Part shown: one piece after another, positions 46,001 to 57,978 of the stretch
Layout of the letters: each line of letters starts with the position of its first letter
How positions within the stretch are numbered: position 1 is the stretch's first letter
NCBI RefSeq assembly: GCF_001653235.2
Contig: NC_035794.1
Coordinates: 310,001-374,000 of the forward strand
From: Pochonia chlamydosporia 170
Lineage: Eukaryota; Ascomycota; Sordariomycetes; Hypocreales; Clavicipitaceae
DNA length: 64,000 bases
Direction: 5' to 3'
The notes under the pieces: generated by a model
The model's input: the letters and a program-made list of their open reading frames with translations, nothing else
The model's database searches: none
What the model was told of the DNA's origin: nothing
Program-made: the position numbers and the translations under genes

Positions 46001-46483
46001 AAGGCGAAACAAGTAATACAGTGCGTAGATAAAGGTGAAACAAAGGAAATATGTTGAAGCATGCAGATGGCGATGGTTCAACATAAGGACAGTTATTAAG
46101 TATATATGCTTTTGTTCGGTTTCTCGGGACAAAATCACGTCATGTTGGGTATGTGGGATTGTGGTGCTGATAAATAAGTTGTATGAAGATAAGGTTGAGA
46201 AAATGTTCAGGTGTATAAAGCAGAAAACCGTATTAACCGACGTTGCCGTAGGTTGGATTCGAAAGCGTCATTGATTAGAGTGTAGAGAATAATCCAATTA
46301 TAAATGTATGGTTGTAATCAGGGGGTCGAATTTGTGGGTGTTTGGCAAGTGTACCAGCGCTGCCGAAAGTATCCCAACGTCTTTTTTGTGTATCATTGGC
46401 TCATTTTTTTTCATGAGATACAATGTTCCAGGAGACAAGCACCAAGGCTCAAAGATCCCACTGGAGGGCATACATTCCATTCC
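43049..46483. other. Long intergenic region, nothing recognised
   Basis: About 3.4 kb. The left part is the ILV2 promoter and leader; the right part is 3' flank of the C2H2 gene. Small frames on both strands have no domain-like sequence, and no repeats or RNA genes are evident. Confidence 0.5.
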
Positions 46484-48358
46484 CTACATGCCCAGCATTG
46501 TAGGTACCATCTCTGGAGGAATGCTTTCATGGGGAGTTGCCTTTTTGGCTGGTCGAAGGCTTTCCATGCTCACTACCCGGCTCCAAGAAGCTGGTCGCTT
46601 GTGGGGTACCGGGGTTGCTGGCCGAACCGTGGATGTTTGACTTGCATTCATCTGATAGTCATAGAGCCCGTGTGGAACCCCGTGTGGAACGCCGACTGGT
46701 GCCGGGTACGGGTCAAAAGATTCCATAGTGCACCAAGATTGGTGAGGATTTTGTTCCATCTGCATGGCATACATCATCGGGCCATCAACGGGCGTGTTGA
46801 TTTGCTTCGGCAAGCCTTGTTGGACTTCGGGTGCAAATTTCGGCGCATCGACGGGCCACACAGATTCGCTCGGGATCGGGAACGGTGTTCCAGGATGAGG
46901 ACCACTCTGTAAATCGTCGCCCATGACCGTGTCCGGGGTACCTTCAGAGCCCCCTACAGGCGCACTTGTAACACTCACAGCCGAGCTGGTGGGTGTGCTG
47001 TTTGGGCCCATCACGCTACCAGGAGTCGGGGGACGTGATACTCGTTTGCCTTGGCGACTGGGCAATCTGAATACAGAATGGGATATGCTCGACCGACTTC
47101 TCGTAGTGGTTAGGGTCGAAGATGTGTCGTCGTCAAGCTTTGGGCTTCCTGCGTTTGCGATATTGTGTCCAGGAGAGTTAATGAGGCACTGGCTTCGGTA
47201 AGGGAGTTGAAAGTACATGTCGATCTCTCCAGGTGGTGGTGTGGCCGGGGAGGTGAAAGGAGCAGTGCCAAGGATAAACGCCAAGCGGACCAAGTTGGAG
47301 ATGTCATTGCCAAGATGCCGACATTCGAGCATCCGTTTGAGATCTCCTGATGATCGTGGCCTCCAATGCAATTGCTGTCGCTTTTCCTTGGGCCAAATAC
47401 AAGTCTTCCAAATAGATTTGACATCTGGCTGTCGCATCAAGTTCTGAATCTGTACTTTATATTCCCAGTCTTTGACATCAAATCCTTCCTCGAAGTGCTT
47501 GGCGATGTGTTCGAAGTGCTTGTCCCGGGTTGATGAGGCGTCTTCCGCTGACTGTGCTTGAAACAAACGGTCCTTACAGGCGGCAAAGCCACACGAAAAG
47601 ACAAGCTGAGTACAAAGTTCTGAACGTGCCGTGCTGTTAGGTAAAGCCTTCATTCTGTGAGCCTCTTTGGCGTGAGTACTGTAGGCCCTTTCAGTGGAAA
47701 AAGTCAAGTGGCAACCTTTGGTGCGGCAGATCCAGACCACATCGGCGCCGTGAAAATTGTGCAGATGCTTCTTGAAGTCGCTTTTGCGTCCAAACCCCAC
47801 GGGGCTGTTATCAAGGAAGCACATGGGACATTGATACTTCTTTGATGTAGGAGGCACGAGGCGGGGAGACGGGTGCGAGGTCATGTCATTTGGTGGCAAC
47901 GGGACCGGGTCAGCGGCAGGGGAATCTAACCAAGACCGTTCGCTGATTTTGCTAGGTTCCGGATCATGCATCGATTGGACATCATGAGACAGCTCTGGCC
48001 AGGTGTATTGGGTATGGATTGAAGCGTCGTCCGACCTGCAGTGAGACACGTCCGACCCAGTCCATGCCAAAGATGGTGCACTTATGCTGCTGAGCAGTGT
48101 GCTTGCAGAGAATGTCGAGGCCCCCGCTATTGTGAGTTAGTTTATGTAGAAAGCATGAAGGTTTAGCAGCCTCTGGCTCAGATGATGTGCCAACTTACAA
48201 GACGATGGTGAGCCTGTCAAAGCGCAGAGCAGGCTGGGAATCCCATATCGCTGGACCAGTCTCAAAAGTTGCTGTTGGTCTTCATCTGTCAATGCCCGCA
48301 CATTGGGGTCGTCTTGTGCCTGGTGTGGTTGAGGTGGTTGATTCTGGTAGGGGAACAT
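46484..48358 (-). CDS. C2H2 zinc-finger transcription factor (600 aa)
   Basis: Exons 48358-48199 and 48126-46484, joined in phase. The first ATG with good frame is MFPYQNQPPQ; the frame upstream has no ATG. After a Pro/Ser-rich region come two unusual fingers: KYQCPMC...FKKHLHNFH and WICRTKGCHLTFSTERAYSTHAKEAH (C-x4-C...H-x4-H). A Cys/His-containing segment (LVFSCGFAACKDRLF, HFEHIAKHFEEG) follows, then a region with DLKRMLECRHLGNDI and a long disordered Ser/Pro/Thr tail with short repeats (PVGVPHGVPHGLYDYQ). It is a nuclear regulator type widespread in Sordariomycetes; targets unknown. The long upstream DNA suggests complex control. Confidence 0.85.
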
Positions 48359-51300
48359 GGTGACACTTTGTGACGGCCAGAAGCCTCCGAATCCAAAATC
48401 ACTCGGACAAAAGTTTGTCAAAGCTCAACGCCAAGTAATTAGTTCTTATCGACAACGTGAAAACTTGCCCTCCTGATACCATCAATGTTGGCGTTCCTGT
48501 GTGTTGTCAAGCCCAGTGCTCCCTACCAGCCAAAGCCTTCGCTTGGCTTTGTCTCTCTGGCCACGCGCACGCGCGCAAAGGCGCGATGAATGAGGTAGGA
48601 GGGTGAAACTTTCAGAGAGATTGGCGGACGGCGATCTTGAGGTCTTGCCTAAAGCACAAGAAGATACAGCGGCGGACGCAAATCGGCGGCTGGCCAAAGA
48701 GACGGTATATTAGAGACTGTTCCGCACGGGCGCAGGATTGAGCTTCTTCAACGCTCTGTTGCTTGATGCGTCAACAATGCTTCAATCTATTCCCGGAGAC
48801 GAATATTTCGGAGAGCTGCTTTGTTCATGAAAATACAGAAATCGGTTCGAAACATGGATGTGAAGAGCAAAAGGAAAGAGTGAACCAAAAATGGGATGAA
48901 AGGTAGAGAAGCCGGGGCATTGGGCTTCTAGAAGATCTCGGAGAAGGCTCACGTTTCCTGCAGGGCAACATGAGATATAACCCAGTTGGCCAGCCCATCC
49001 ATCAATCGACATGCAACAAGCTCAGACAAGCCCGGCGGGGACCCTCATTCTTCTTCTTCGCACTCCACCCAGCCAAAGGATCCCCCCCTTGAAAGCTGGC
49101 TTTGGTCTTTTTTCGTCTCTTTTGGCTTGGGTGTGTTGACGAACGTGTCGACTCGGGGTCATCATAAATCGTGGGCGGCATGGGATCCTGGTCGCAGACC
49201 AACAACAGACCAACAGGGGCGGCCGTTTCAGGAACGGCGTCATTTCTCACCGCAGTCTCAACGCATTCTGAAACGCCTTGGTTGCAGACAAACCCCATGT
49301 CGCGACATCCGCTATGCTCAATGGGTGCAAAGCTGTTGATTGCAAAAGCGGCCCCCATTTGCCAGAGTCAAGCCAGCGTCTTGCATGGTCCTGGACAAGT
49401 TTGCCAAATTGGTCCTGGCTGTCTCCGTCTGGAGTCGCCGATGGCCAACCACGAGGCGTCTCGGGTCGTCGTATGACCATGTTGGACTGGCTGCTGTAAA
49501 ATTAGGTGTGTGCCATCCTTGTCGATCCCACCCCTGCACCAATTGAGAGAGCGAGCCCAACGTTGGGTGGCTGTCTGTCCAAAGTTCTTTGGGTCAAATT
49601 GAACATTGAAGAAGGGGGGGACTGCTTTTCCCCCTGGCAAGGCTGGCCGGTTTGTGCTTCTGCCGTTTTTCTAGAAAAATGAGGAGCAGACAGGACGGGG
49701 GGGCAACGGGAGTGACGGTCGATGAGACCCATCATGGCGCGTGAATGACGAGAGCAGAAGTGGCGTCCGTACCCAGCACGACTAATGATAAGTTTCGTGG
49801 TGTCTTGGAAGCATAATTGATGCACCGTTGCTGGCTTGGCTTTTTGATTGTGTTGGAAAGGCATGGTTTGATTGTTTCCTCATTGCTAGCCCCCAAGGTG
49901 GTGAGAGAAGGCAGGAGGAAAAGGAGGCGTGTCCCATTGAAGGGCGCACTCCGTATTCCATACTCTGCAATCCACAGACAAATCAAATCAGGCGGCCAGG
50001 CACGCATTGAATTTTAACTTTGCCAGAGCCATCCATCCATCCATCCATACATTTACCTTGACATTTATCTTGACGCCAACCATTTCCGCTGCGCCAGTTC
50101 ATTCCTAGGGTAAATTGGAAGAATAGTTTCAAATTACCACCAAGCCATTTCATCTGGGGATTGACCGATGATGTCCACCTAGGCACCATATTGAACAGGC
50201 AGCTCAGCCTCAGCCCAGTCCTGAAGCGTGTGGCACAAATAGATCAAACCCGGACGGCATGCACACTTCGATCCACTAGCTAATTATGCCTAGGTTTAGC
50301 TGGATGGACAAGAAACTCTAGAATTACGAGCAATGAAAAGGGGACATGATGTGATTGGTCGTATATCGTAGCATCGTGTCCTTCGTCAACGTCGCAGCTG
50401 TGGCAGAGGTAGTTGGCGTGCTGTCGTTAGCGGTGTGGTAGTGTACCTGAGTGATTGGCTGAATCTGAGCCTTATTGCTCTTGGTGTCGTTTAAATTTCA
50501 CATCATGTTGTCTTCTCCTTTTCACTGTCAGTCTTGAGATTACTATCCTGACCAAAAGGCTGTCTTGCGTCGGGCACTGGGCAAGGTGTCGGGCGGTGTG
50601 TTGTTTTGTCGCCACCGGATACAATTCAGCATCCGGAAACGCTAGTTCAACACGTAGACAATATCACATCAACACATAATTGGTTTCATTACGATGGCAT
50701 CATACAAAAATTCCGGGGTGTAAATGAAGCTGACCAGACAGCATCAGGGTCCAGAGAGCTCCCGTTTAATGAAATCCAAAAATGCGTGAGAGAGCAGTTG
50801 GCCCACCAGGTGCAAACGAACCATCCGCCCTACAGGGATGGGAGGCGTCACCGAAGACAAAACTCCTTTCTAGTTCGGTGGATGGCGCGCTAATGTTATG
50901 AATTACCCACAGACTGTAATGACATCGGCTCCGGCAAATCCTGATGTGAGTGACTGTGTGTGATGAGCATGCTTGGGGAAATGACGTCGAGACACCTTCG
51001 AAGGTTGGCTGTGCACTGTTGCTTGCTCCGGAACATTGAATGGAACCTACTCCGTAGAGTGGCCAGACAATATTTCAGATATCGGAACAGCCGGAAGAGC
51101 TCCATGTCAACTTGCGGATAATAAAAAGGAGGATACAAGAAGAGAAGGCATGGAAGCTTGCGTGGCAGGAAATCTGGTATTTTGCCAATTGGGAGCTGGT
51201 GCCTTCCGAGGTCTGGTTGGCTGCGCACCATGTTCAGCTTCTTGCATCAGGCTGCACACTTTCCTAAAGTACAACAGACAATACATAACGCAAATGCTTT

Positions 51301-53898
51301 CAAATGTTACCAAATCAAATCGTCTTGTTTTCTCGGAAGGAAGCAACAGTTCTCGAGACACTTGAGACGGCCCGGTGGCCAATGCAACATGAAGCAAGGA
51401 CCAGACTGTTCCTTCCTTCCCGGCCAGCCGACATGGATTAGATGGGTAGAGTGAACGTGCACGGGAGGATTTGATGACCTTGAAATTTTGTAAACCCGGT
51501 CCTCCTACGGAGTTTGCGTATTCAATACGGACACGGCGCAGCAGATGCATTCATTTACGTACAACGCTCCTATTGAAGAGTATAAGTCTCCCGTAAGACA
51601 AGGCATATTCGATATGCAGCACACAACGCACGCTGTGGATGAGAATTACCCAGGTCCCACCCCACACAACCAGGTCGCGATGAGAGATGTGACAGACATC
51701 TGCAACCACAACCACGTCGCCCATACTTTTCAAAGCAGCTCACCACAAATCAACATCATGCTTACGATGGCGTAGCCTTCTGAATGTCGTCAAAATGCAG
51801 TTCCCCGTGTCTTCTAGGACTCCCACAAGAACTATCCTTGTGACACATCGGCAACGCCGTCTTCATCAGCCACGGTGGTTCAGAATCTGCAGGGGTGCAT
51901 GACAGGCGACAGGGTTGAAGAGTGCGTTTATCTTGGGAATCGTTATTCTCTCTGCAAGTCCCTCGTCCTGTATTGGTATTGACATTGACATATGATGTCC
52001 TGTTTAGCGCCAATCCTGCATCCTGGTTCAATAAAGGCCATTTGGCCTCCAAGCGCCTTTGTTCCTTCTTGTATGCCAGACCCGTCACGACCAACAAGCT
52101 GAGCGCTCTTCCGCTCTCTAGCGGATTAAGTTGGTCGCTTGCATATCACGACTCAATCTGATTTAAGCACCCTGGCTCGCAATTTGCCAAGCCAAAACCT
52201 GCGTTGTCGTGGGAGAAGGAACATGTCAACTTGCAACAACTTCAAAAATTTGCCAGGGCTGTTAATGCAAAGATGTATCACCTGGCTGAGTGTTAGGTGT
52301 TTTGTTGTATTCCGTGTCGACGACCACAAAGAGAATTGTATTTGACGTTATCGTTGTCGTCGTCTCTGGTATTCGGTCGCCAATACCAGGATCGGACACT
52401 CTGGATCCAAGCTTGAGACGCATGCTATCGAAGTCACAGGGGTTTATAAAACATAGTTCACGGGGGCTATGCTTGAATCCAAGCGACTTGAGGACGATCA
52501 GTTCCTCTGACTGATGTTGCTGTTGTCATTGTTGTTGTCGTTGGTGTCAATTGTACCTGCATTGTTTCGTCTCATGCAGAGCGCGAAATCCTGCAGCGCA
52601 TCAAACCGGAACAAGGTCCCCATTGAGCATGGCATGCAGTCCGATACATAATGTCAAGCCATTCGATGAACCCAGCTGTTGCTCTCGACATTCTGATGAT
52701 CCAATCGCTTCGCTGAACTGGCATTCCATCAAGTGCCTGATTCACTCCTGTGCCGCGTGGCGTTCACACCCATTTTCGAGAAGCTCTTCGTTCGCCAGGC
52801 TTGACGAGTGAGCGAAAAGACAACTTCGCGTGTATGCTCGGACTGCCGTGTGTCCGTGGTTCTATTGCATGTGTCATTAGTTGGCCCTGCATGTCTCAAT
52901 AAACGTTGCATGCCACCACACTTATTCGTTCCGTGCCTCCCACACACCTGTTGCTTCGATCACCTACTGGAGCATGCGGAGTTGACAACCAACTCAAAAA
53001 GGACAGCTCCCTCGCGCCCAAGCGACTTGATGTGGTGGAGGACGAAAGAATCGCCGCGTCCTGGCCGCCAATAAGAGGCGATGATTGCTTGATGTTCATT
53101 GGGAACATCCAAGACACGGCTTGATGAGACGAACGGCCACGAGTGGTCAAGACAATGCCGACACACGTGGTTATGTAATGAATTGACACTAAAACGAAAT
53201 GTCAATGCGTTGTTACTGCTGTAACATTTGACATTTATGATTTAGATTGAACGTTGCAAAGGATCTTGTGGTTGCGAATATGTCACCGACTAAATGCCGA
53301 CTTTGGTCTAGGGTGGCTGGCCAACGGCCTCGCAAAGACTTGTGAGATTCTTGGCCTGTATTTGGCAAATCGCATTGGGCATCTGCTTTTCATCAATCAT
53401 TTCCCCCTTTTGCTGTTCTTCATTCTGGCTTTGTAGGTGCATGTGGTGCTTGCACTTTTCATTCTCAACCTCGAATTGACCCCGCCAGTTGCGATCTGTT
53501 CATTGCTTCCAATGTAGCGAATGACAACAACACATGACGCACAAAACCAACATCCAGAGCAACTATCTTGACATAACGCTTAAAACAATCTGCTCCGCGA
53601 TCCACTATAAATCCATGGATTAGATAACCATATATATATGTTTAACATATCAAGAGCAATATTTACCGCTTATTCAGGTTGGACAATTAAACCAGCCTCA
53701 ACATAGGCCACATGATTAGAAATACCACATGCGAAGAAAACACAGCCGTAGTTATGTTAAACGTAAGGAATGCCCTATATAAGTGTTGCATCATTCAAAG
53801 ATATCGGCAAGATGGCATCTGAACTGAAGATTCCAATCAACGACTACGCAAGATCTAAACATCCTGTACGATAAAGCCTCAATACCACTACGAAAATC
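48359..53898. other. Very long intergenic region upstream of the C2H2 gene
   Basis: About 5.5 kb with many short frames but none that shows a protein family, splice pattern or neighbour extension. It holds a (CCAT)5 microsatellite and a TTG/GTT-rich stretch near 52513-52550. In fungi such spans often carry long 5' leaders, upstream ORFs or regulatory sites of developmental regulators; that is inference. Confidence 0.5.
50029..50048. repeat. (CCAT)5 microsatellite
   Basis: Five uninterrupted CCAT units in non-coding DNA. Confidence 0.9.
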
Positions 53899-55130
53899 AT
53901 GTTTGCGTCTGAAAGCCCCGTACTGCAGCCTGGCTGTAAGATTCTTGTAACCGGAGCAAGTGGTTTTGTCGGTAGCCATGTGGCAGATCAACTCCTCAGT
54001 GCCGGGTATAAGGTCCGAGGAACAACGAGAGACACTGCTAAGAACGCATGGCTGGTGACCCTGTTTGAGACAAGATACGGAGTCGGAAGCTTTGAATTGG
54101 TTTCGGTGCCGAATCTAGCACTAGATGAAGCCCTTGATGCTGTACTTGAAGGTATGTTGGCCCAAGACTGTCCTAGTTCACCCAAAAACGTTGCCGACTC
54201 GACGAAATGTATTGGGAAGAATACCGCCATTAACTGTATGATTAGATATCTCAGGAGTAGTCCATGCTGCCTCCGACATGACCTTTGACTCTGATCCAAA
54301 CAAAGTCATCCCGCCCATGATACTCGCCACCGTCACCTTGGCGAAAGCTGCTGCGAAACGTCCTAACATCAAACGATTTGTTTTCACGTCATCTTGTGCA
54401 GCTGCTGCAAGTCCAGTTCCTGGAGTCTGGCGCTGGATCGGAAAAGATTCGTGGAATGACGAAGCAATTGCTCAAGCTTGGGCTCCTCCACCTTATAGCC
54501 CTGAGCGTGGATTTTCCGTTTATGCAGCCAGCAAGACGCAATGCGAGAGAGAACTATGGCGATGGTACCAAGAATCATCGCCTGGCTTTGTCCTAAACAC
54601 GGGTATTTGAGGACCTTTTCTCCTTGCTAGTTCGCCATGGCTGACAAATTTTGCAGTTTTACCAAGTATGAATATGGGATTGAGTCTGGATCCCGCGAAT
54701 CAAGGCCACCCATCAACTTCTGGGCTGATTGAAGCGGTTTATAAAGGATACATTGAAGCGACGAATGGCGCTGCACAGTGTGAGTTGACTAGTATTGAGA
54801 CAGGTGCTCGGATACTGACTTTCAATCATAGACTTCTACGTTGATGTACAGGATAATGCCCGCTTACATGTGGCAGCTCTACTTCATCCTCAGATCAAGG
54901 ATGAGCGTATCTTCGCATACGCCGCGCCGTACACGTGGAGAGATGTACAGACGAAACTGTCCGAGTTGTATCCAAACAAGTCATTCGTTCCCGAAATTGA
55001 GCCATCCAAGTTGGAAAGAAGCCACATAGAGCTGGCTGAGAAGGCGGAAGTCTTGCTGAAGGAGATGGGCCGGGAAGGGTGGACTAGCTTGGAAGAGACC
55101 TTGTTGGCAAACACTCGAGATTTGGCTTGA
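53899..55130 (+). CDS. NAD(P)-dependent aldehyde/ketone reductase (extended SDR, GRE2-like)
   Basis: Exons 53899-54151, 54255-54602, 54657-54779 and 54832-55130 encode 340 residues; all phases agree. The N-terminal cofactor motif is LVTGASGFVGSHVADQLL, then VVHAASD, RFVFTSSCAA, and the catalytic pair in YAASKTQCERELW. The third splice gives AAQYFYVDVQDNARLHVAALL, as in the family. These proteins (methylglyoxal/3-methylbutanal reductase Gre2, dihydroflavonol-reductase-like) reduce aldehydes and ketones in the cytosol. It is about 2.9 kb from, and on the same strand as, an NRPS, so it could be a tailoring enzyme of that locus; this is inference. Confidence 0.87.
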
Positions 55131-57978
55131 AACATAGGAGGGACTCGATGCTGGTTTAATTACTCCAAGGACATGAACCTTGACCAAAATTTATCTTTCA
55201 ACTCTCCCAGTTTTCCTTTAGCATTTTTGGGAGCGGAACGTACGCTGTATTCTCACACGCGCGTCCAATATTTAAAAGCAAAGTGTAACGGCCTTCGTGG
55301 AATACAATATATATATAGCAAAGAATGCGCTTTCAGCCTGTGGTAAACACTAACGCATCTCAATATGTGTTTGGAAACAATGCGATATACGATAGCTTTT
55401 GCAGGTTTAACCACTGTATATACTTTTCTATTGGCTTACTTGTGCCAAATGCAAATGCTTGGCCTCTGAAACCTCCGAATGCAAGTGTCCAAGACGTGAC
55501 GTGTAGGAGCAGGAATAATAGTGTGCCAAGGCAACGCCTATCACGCGAGAGGTCGTAGTTTATTGTTGACTCTGCATCAGGCAATGTAAGGCCGTACTAC
55601 CGGCATTGGGTCATATAGAGGCGGATTTGGATGGGGGATGTCTTAAGATCCATGCAGGTTGACATAGTACTTCCACGCCTGCCCTGTGAAAGCCTAGATT
55701 GCTTTCCTTCATATGACGTGAGATTTCTCAGCTCACATTGCTGACCAGAGGCTAAATCTTGCCAGCCTGGAGAAGCTGGAACTTTGCACTTCGTGATGTA
55801 TATGTACACTAAGTGATAATTTGTCACCTCTATCAGGCGATACGCAGCTTCAAGACGGTGAGAACTAACTACATCTAGAAGGTATGCTTATACGTCACAA
55901 CCGAACTGTCCGCTGTGGATTTTGCAAAGGGGGTTCAAATTCTCGAACATACCGGCTAGTAATAGGATAAAGCAAGTGATCCGTGAATATCCGGCTCCGC
56001 GCGTTAATCCCCTGCACATGCTCGAATCTTTGTCCTCTTTCTTGTCCAAAGTTGGTGGAGACGAGTGAGAAACTAATGCGGCCCGCGTTCAGATACCGCA
56101 TCCACATGATCCAAGGCCCTTGGAAGCGAAATGGATGGCTTTCGGGCTCCGCAGAGGATTGAATATTTCATCTTATTCAGATCTTAATTGTCCGCTGCTC
56201 CACTGTTTCGCGGTTGGCACGTTATCGAACCACGAACTGGGCGGCCAGAGACTGATCTCTTGGCTCGATAACCCCACAGCGCCTCAAAAGTCCGACAAGG
56301 TTCCTTGTATTGCTGTGCCGATTTCCAAGTATCTCAGAGTCACGCTAGTCTGACTGGCACATTGACCTGCAGGCGCCGAGATTCCTGCCACGCGGACCAG
56401 TACCGGTTCTCCTTGGCTGCGTCGTTCGGATCATACCCGTTGACCGATGACCTGGTTTGACAGGTTGTAGAATGTAACGCTGCGTTGAGAGTTGCAGAAG
56501 GCCGTTTCTAATGCCAGGTTGTTGGCCATGAAGCTGGCATGGCTCGTCACTCACAGAATAGGATGTGCTCTGGCTTCCAAGCCTGCGTCGAGACAAGACA
56601 TGCTTTGACGAATTCTCAAGACTCAATAATAAGACGGCGTAATCTTATGACTTTAATTGATGATCTGTCCTCCTGTAAGCAGTTACTCAAATTGGAAAGA
56701 GTGACGCTGGCTAAACTAAGGGGCATACTAGTCACCTTTGCATGGGCGAGACCACCCCTTCACTCTATCAATCCCTCAGTCCGCGCAGTTCGTGGTGGCG
56801 CAATTACGAATCCACGTCGAGTAATCCTGTTTTTAAGTTTACAATTTCTTTAGACGTTAAGATCCTAAATACACTTGCCCTTTTTGCCTTTAGCACTTGC
56901 TTTGATCCCACATGCCGTGCCTTGGTGCTGGAGTGTAAACTTCCTGGACTTTAGTCTCCGGTTAAAATGGAGCCATGAATCCTGCGGACACATGTAGTTC
57001 GCCTCTTTCGGCCATTATGCCAGCCATGCTGACAAGTTGCTTGCACCAATGGGACTGGTCTCCTCCTAGCATTATACTAGTTTCTGTGGTCAGATTGAAA
57101 CCTGATTGGGGCGTAATAGTTGTCGACATCACTTACCTGCCGGGTTTAGAGATTTCATCCGGGCAAAACGTTATGTAGCAACGTCGTCACTGCAAACCAA
57201 TGCGAAGATCGGGAACATAGGTCATTTGCATTTGTCTGTTAGTTTAGAGGTAGGCTGTGTTCAAATCGTCAAATGTACCAGATTGGTGTCATACATATCT
57301 GTTTCCGCTCAATGTTAGTGTCTTACAAGCTGGGCAAGACTTCCGAAGCCCCCAACCCTTTGCCTCGCCCTTTCTGATTGAGGCACCAAGTTCGTGTAAC
57401 TATGCTAGTCATCTCACCACATGCAGAAAACTATTGCTATATGCCGCTTTGTCGGCAATGTAGCCACCCTGCAGAGACGGCCCTGGCATGACACCCAAGT
57501 TGAAGGTCCGGCCAGTAAAACCCTGCAGAGCAAAAAAACCAGCTCATGATAGAGGAAGCGGTGCACCAAAGGGAGCTACACAGATGATGGAGGTGGACAT
57601 GTATGCATTCTTCCGAAGCCAGTAACGATCCTTGGATGGGTAACTAGAATACTATCGGCCCGGCGAAGAATACCACAACGCCCTGGCCCTGTTCCAAATA
57701 AGTTGTCAATGTCTTCTCTTGAGTCAAGATTTTGCTTCCAGTCCCGACCACATCCAGAGTCTACGACATTGACAGACGCTGACACGCGATATTTCCACCT
57801 CCTGTCACTGGAAATACAGCAGGAACGTGCATTACGCTTGACAAGCAACAGTTACATTGCAGAACTCACATCATCACACTATCCACAGAGTACAAGAGCT
57901 ATTGCTTGGCATTGGGGGCGTCCCTGAAGCCAACTCTACATACGAAAGACTCGATATTCGAATATAACAGTCGACACG
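55131..57978. other. Intergenic region before the NRPS
   Basis: About 2.8 kb. It contains a MITE remnant. A minus-strand frame around 57405-57500 reads GPSLQGGYIADKAAYSNSF, faintly like the part of an adenylation domain before motif A7, but with stops on either side. I found no intact exon supplying the missing start of the NRPS adenylation domain. Confidence 0.45.
55334..55416 (+). mobile_element. MITE-like element, copy 5 (internally deleted)
   Basis: It begins CAGCCTGTGGTAAACAC, has the core CTAACGCATCTCAATATG and AATGCGATATACGATAG, and ends GGTTTAACCACTG followed by TA. At about 83 bp it is shorter than the other copies. It lies between the reductase and the NRPS. Confidence 0.6.

Noticed and set aside
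50900..50916. Further MITE copy (CAGTCTGTGG on the minus strand next to TA)
   Set aside because: Only the first ten bases match; the core and the other end are absent, so chance is likely.
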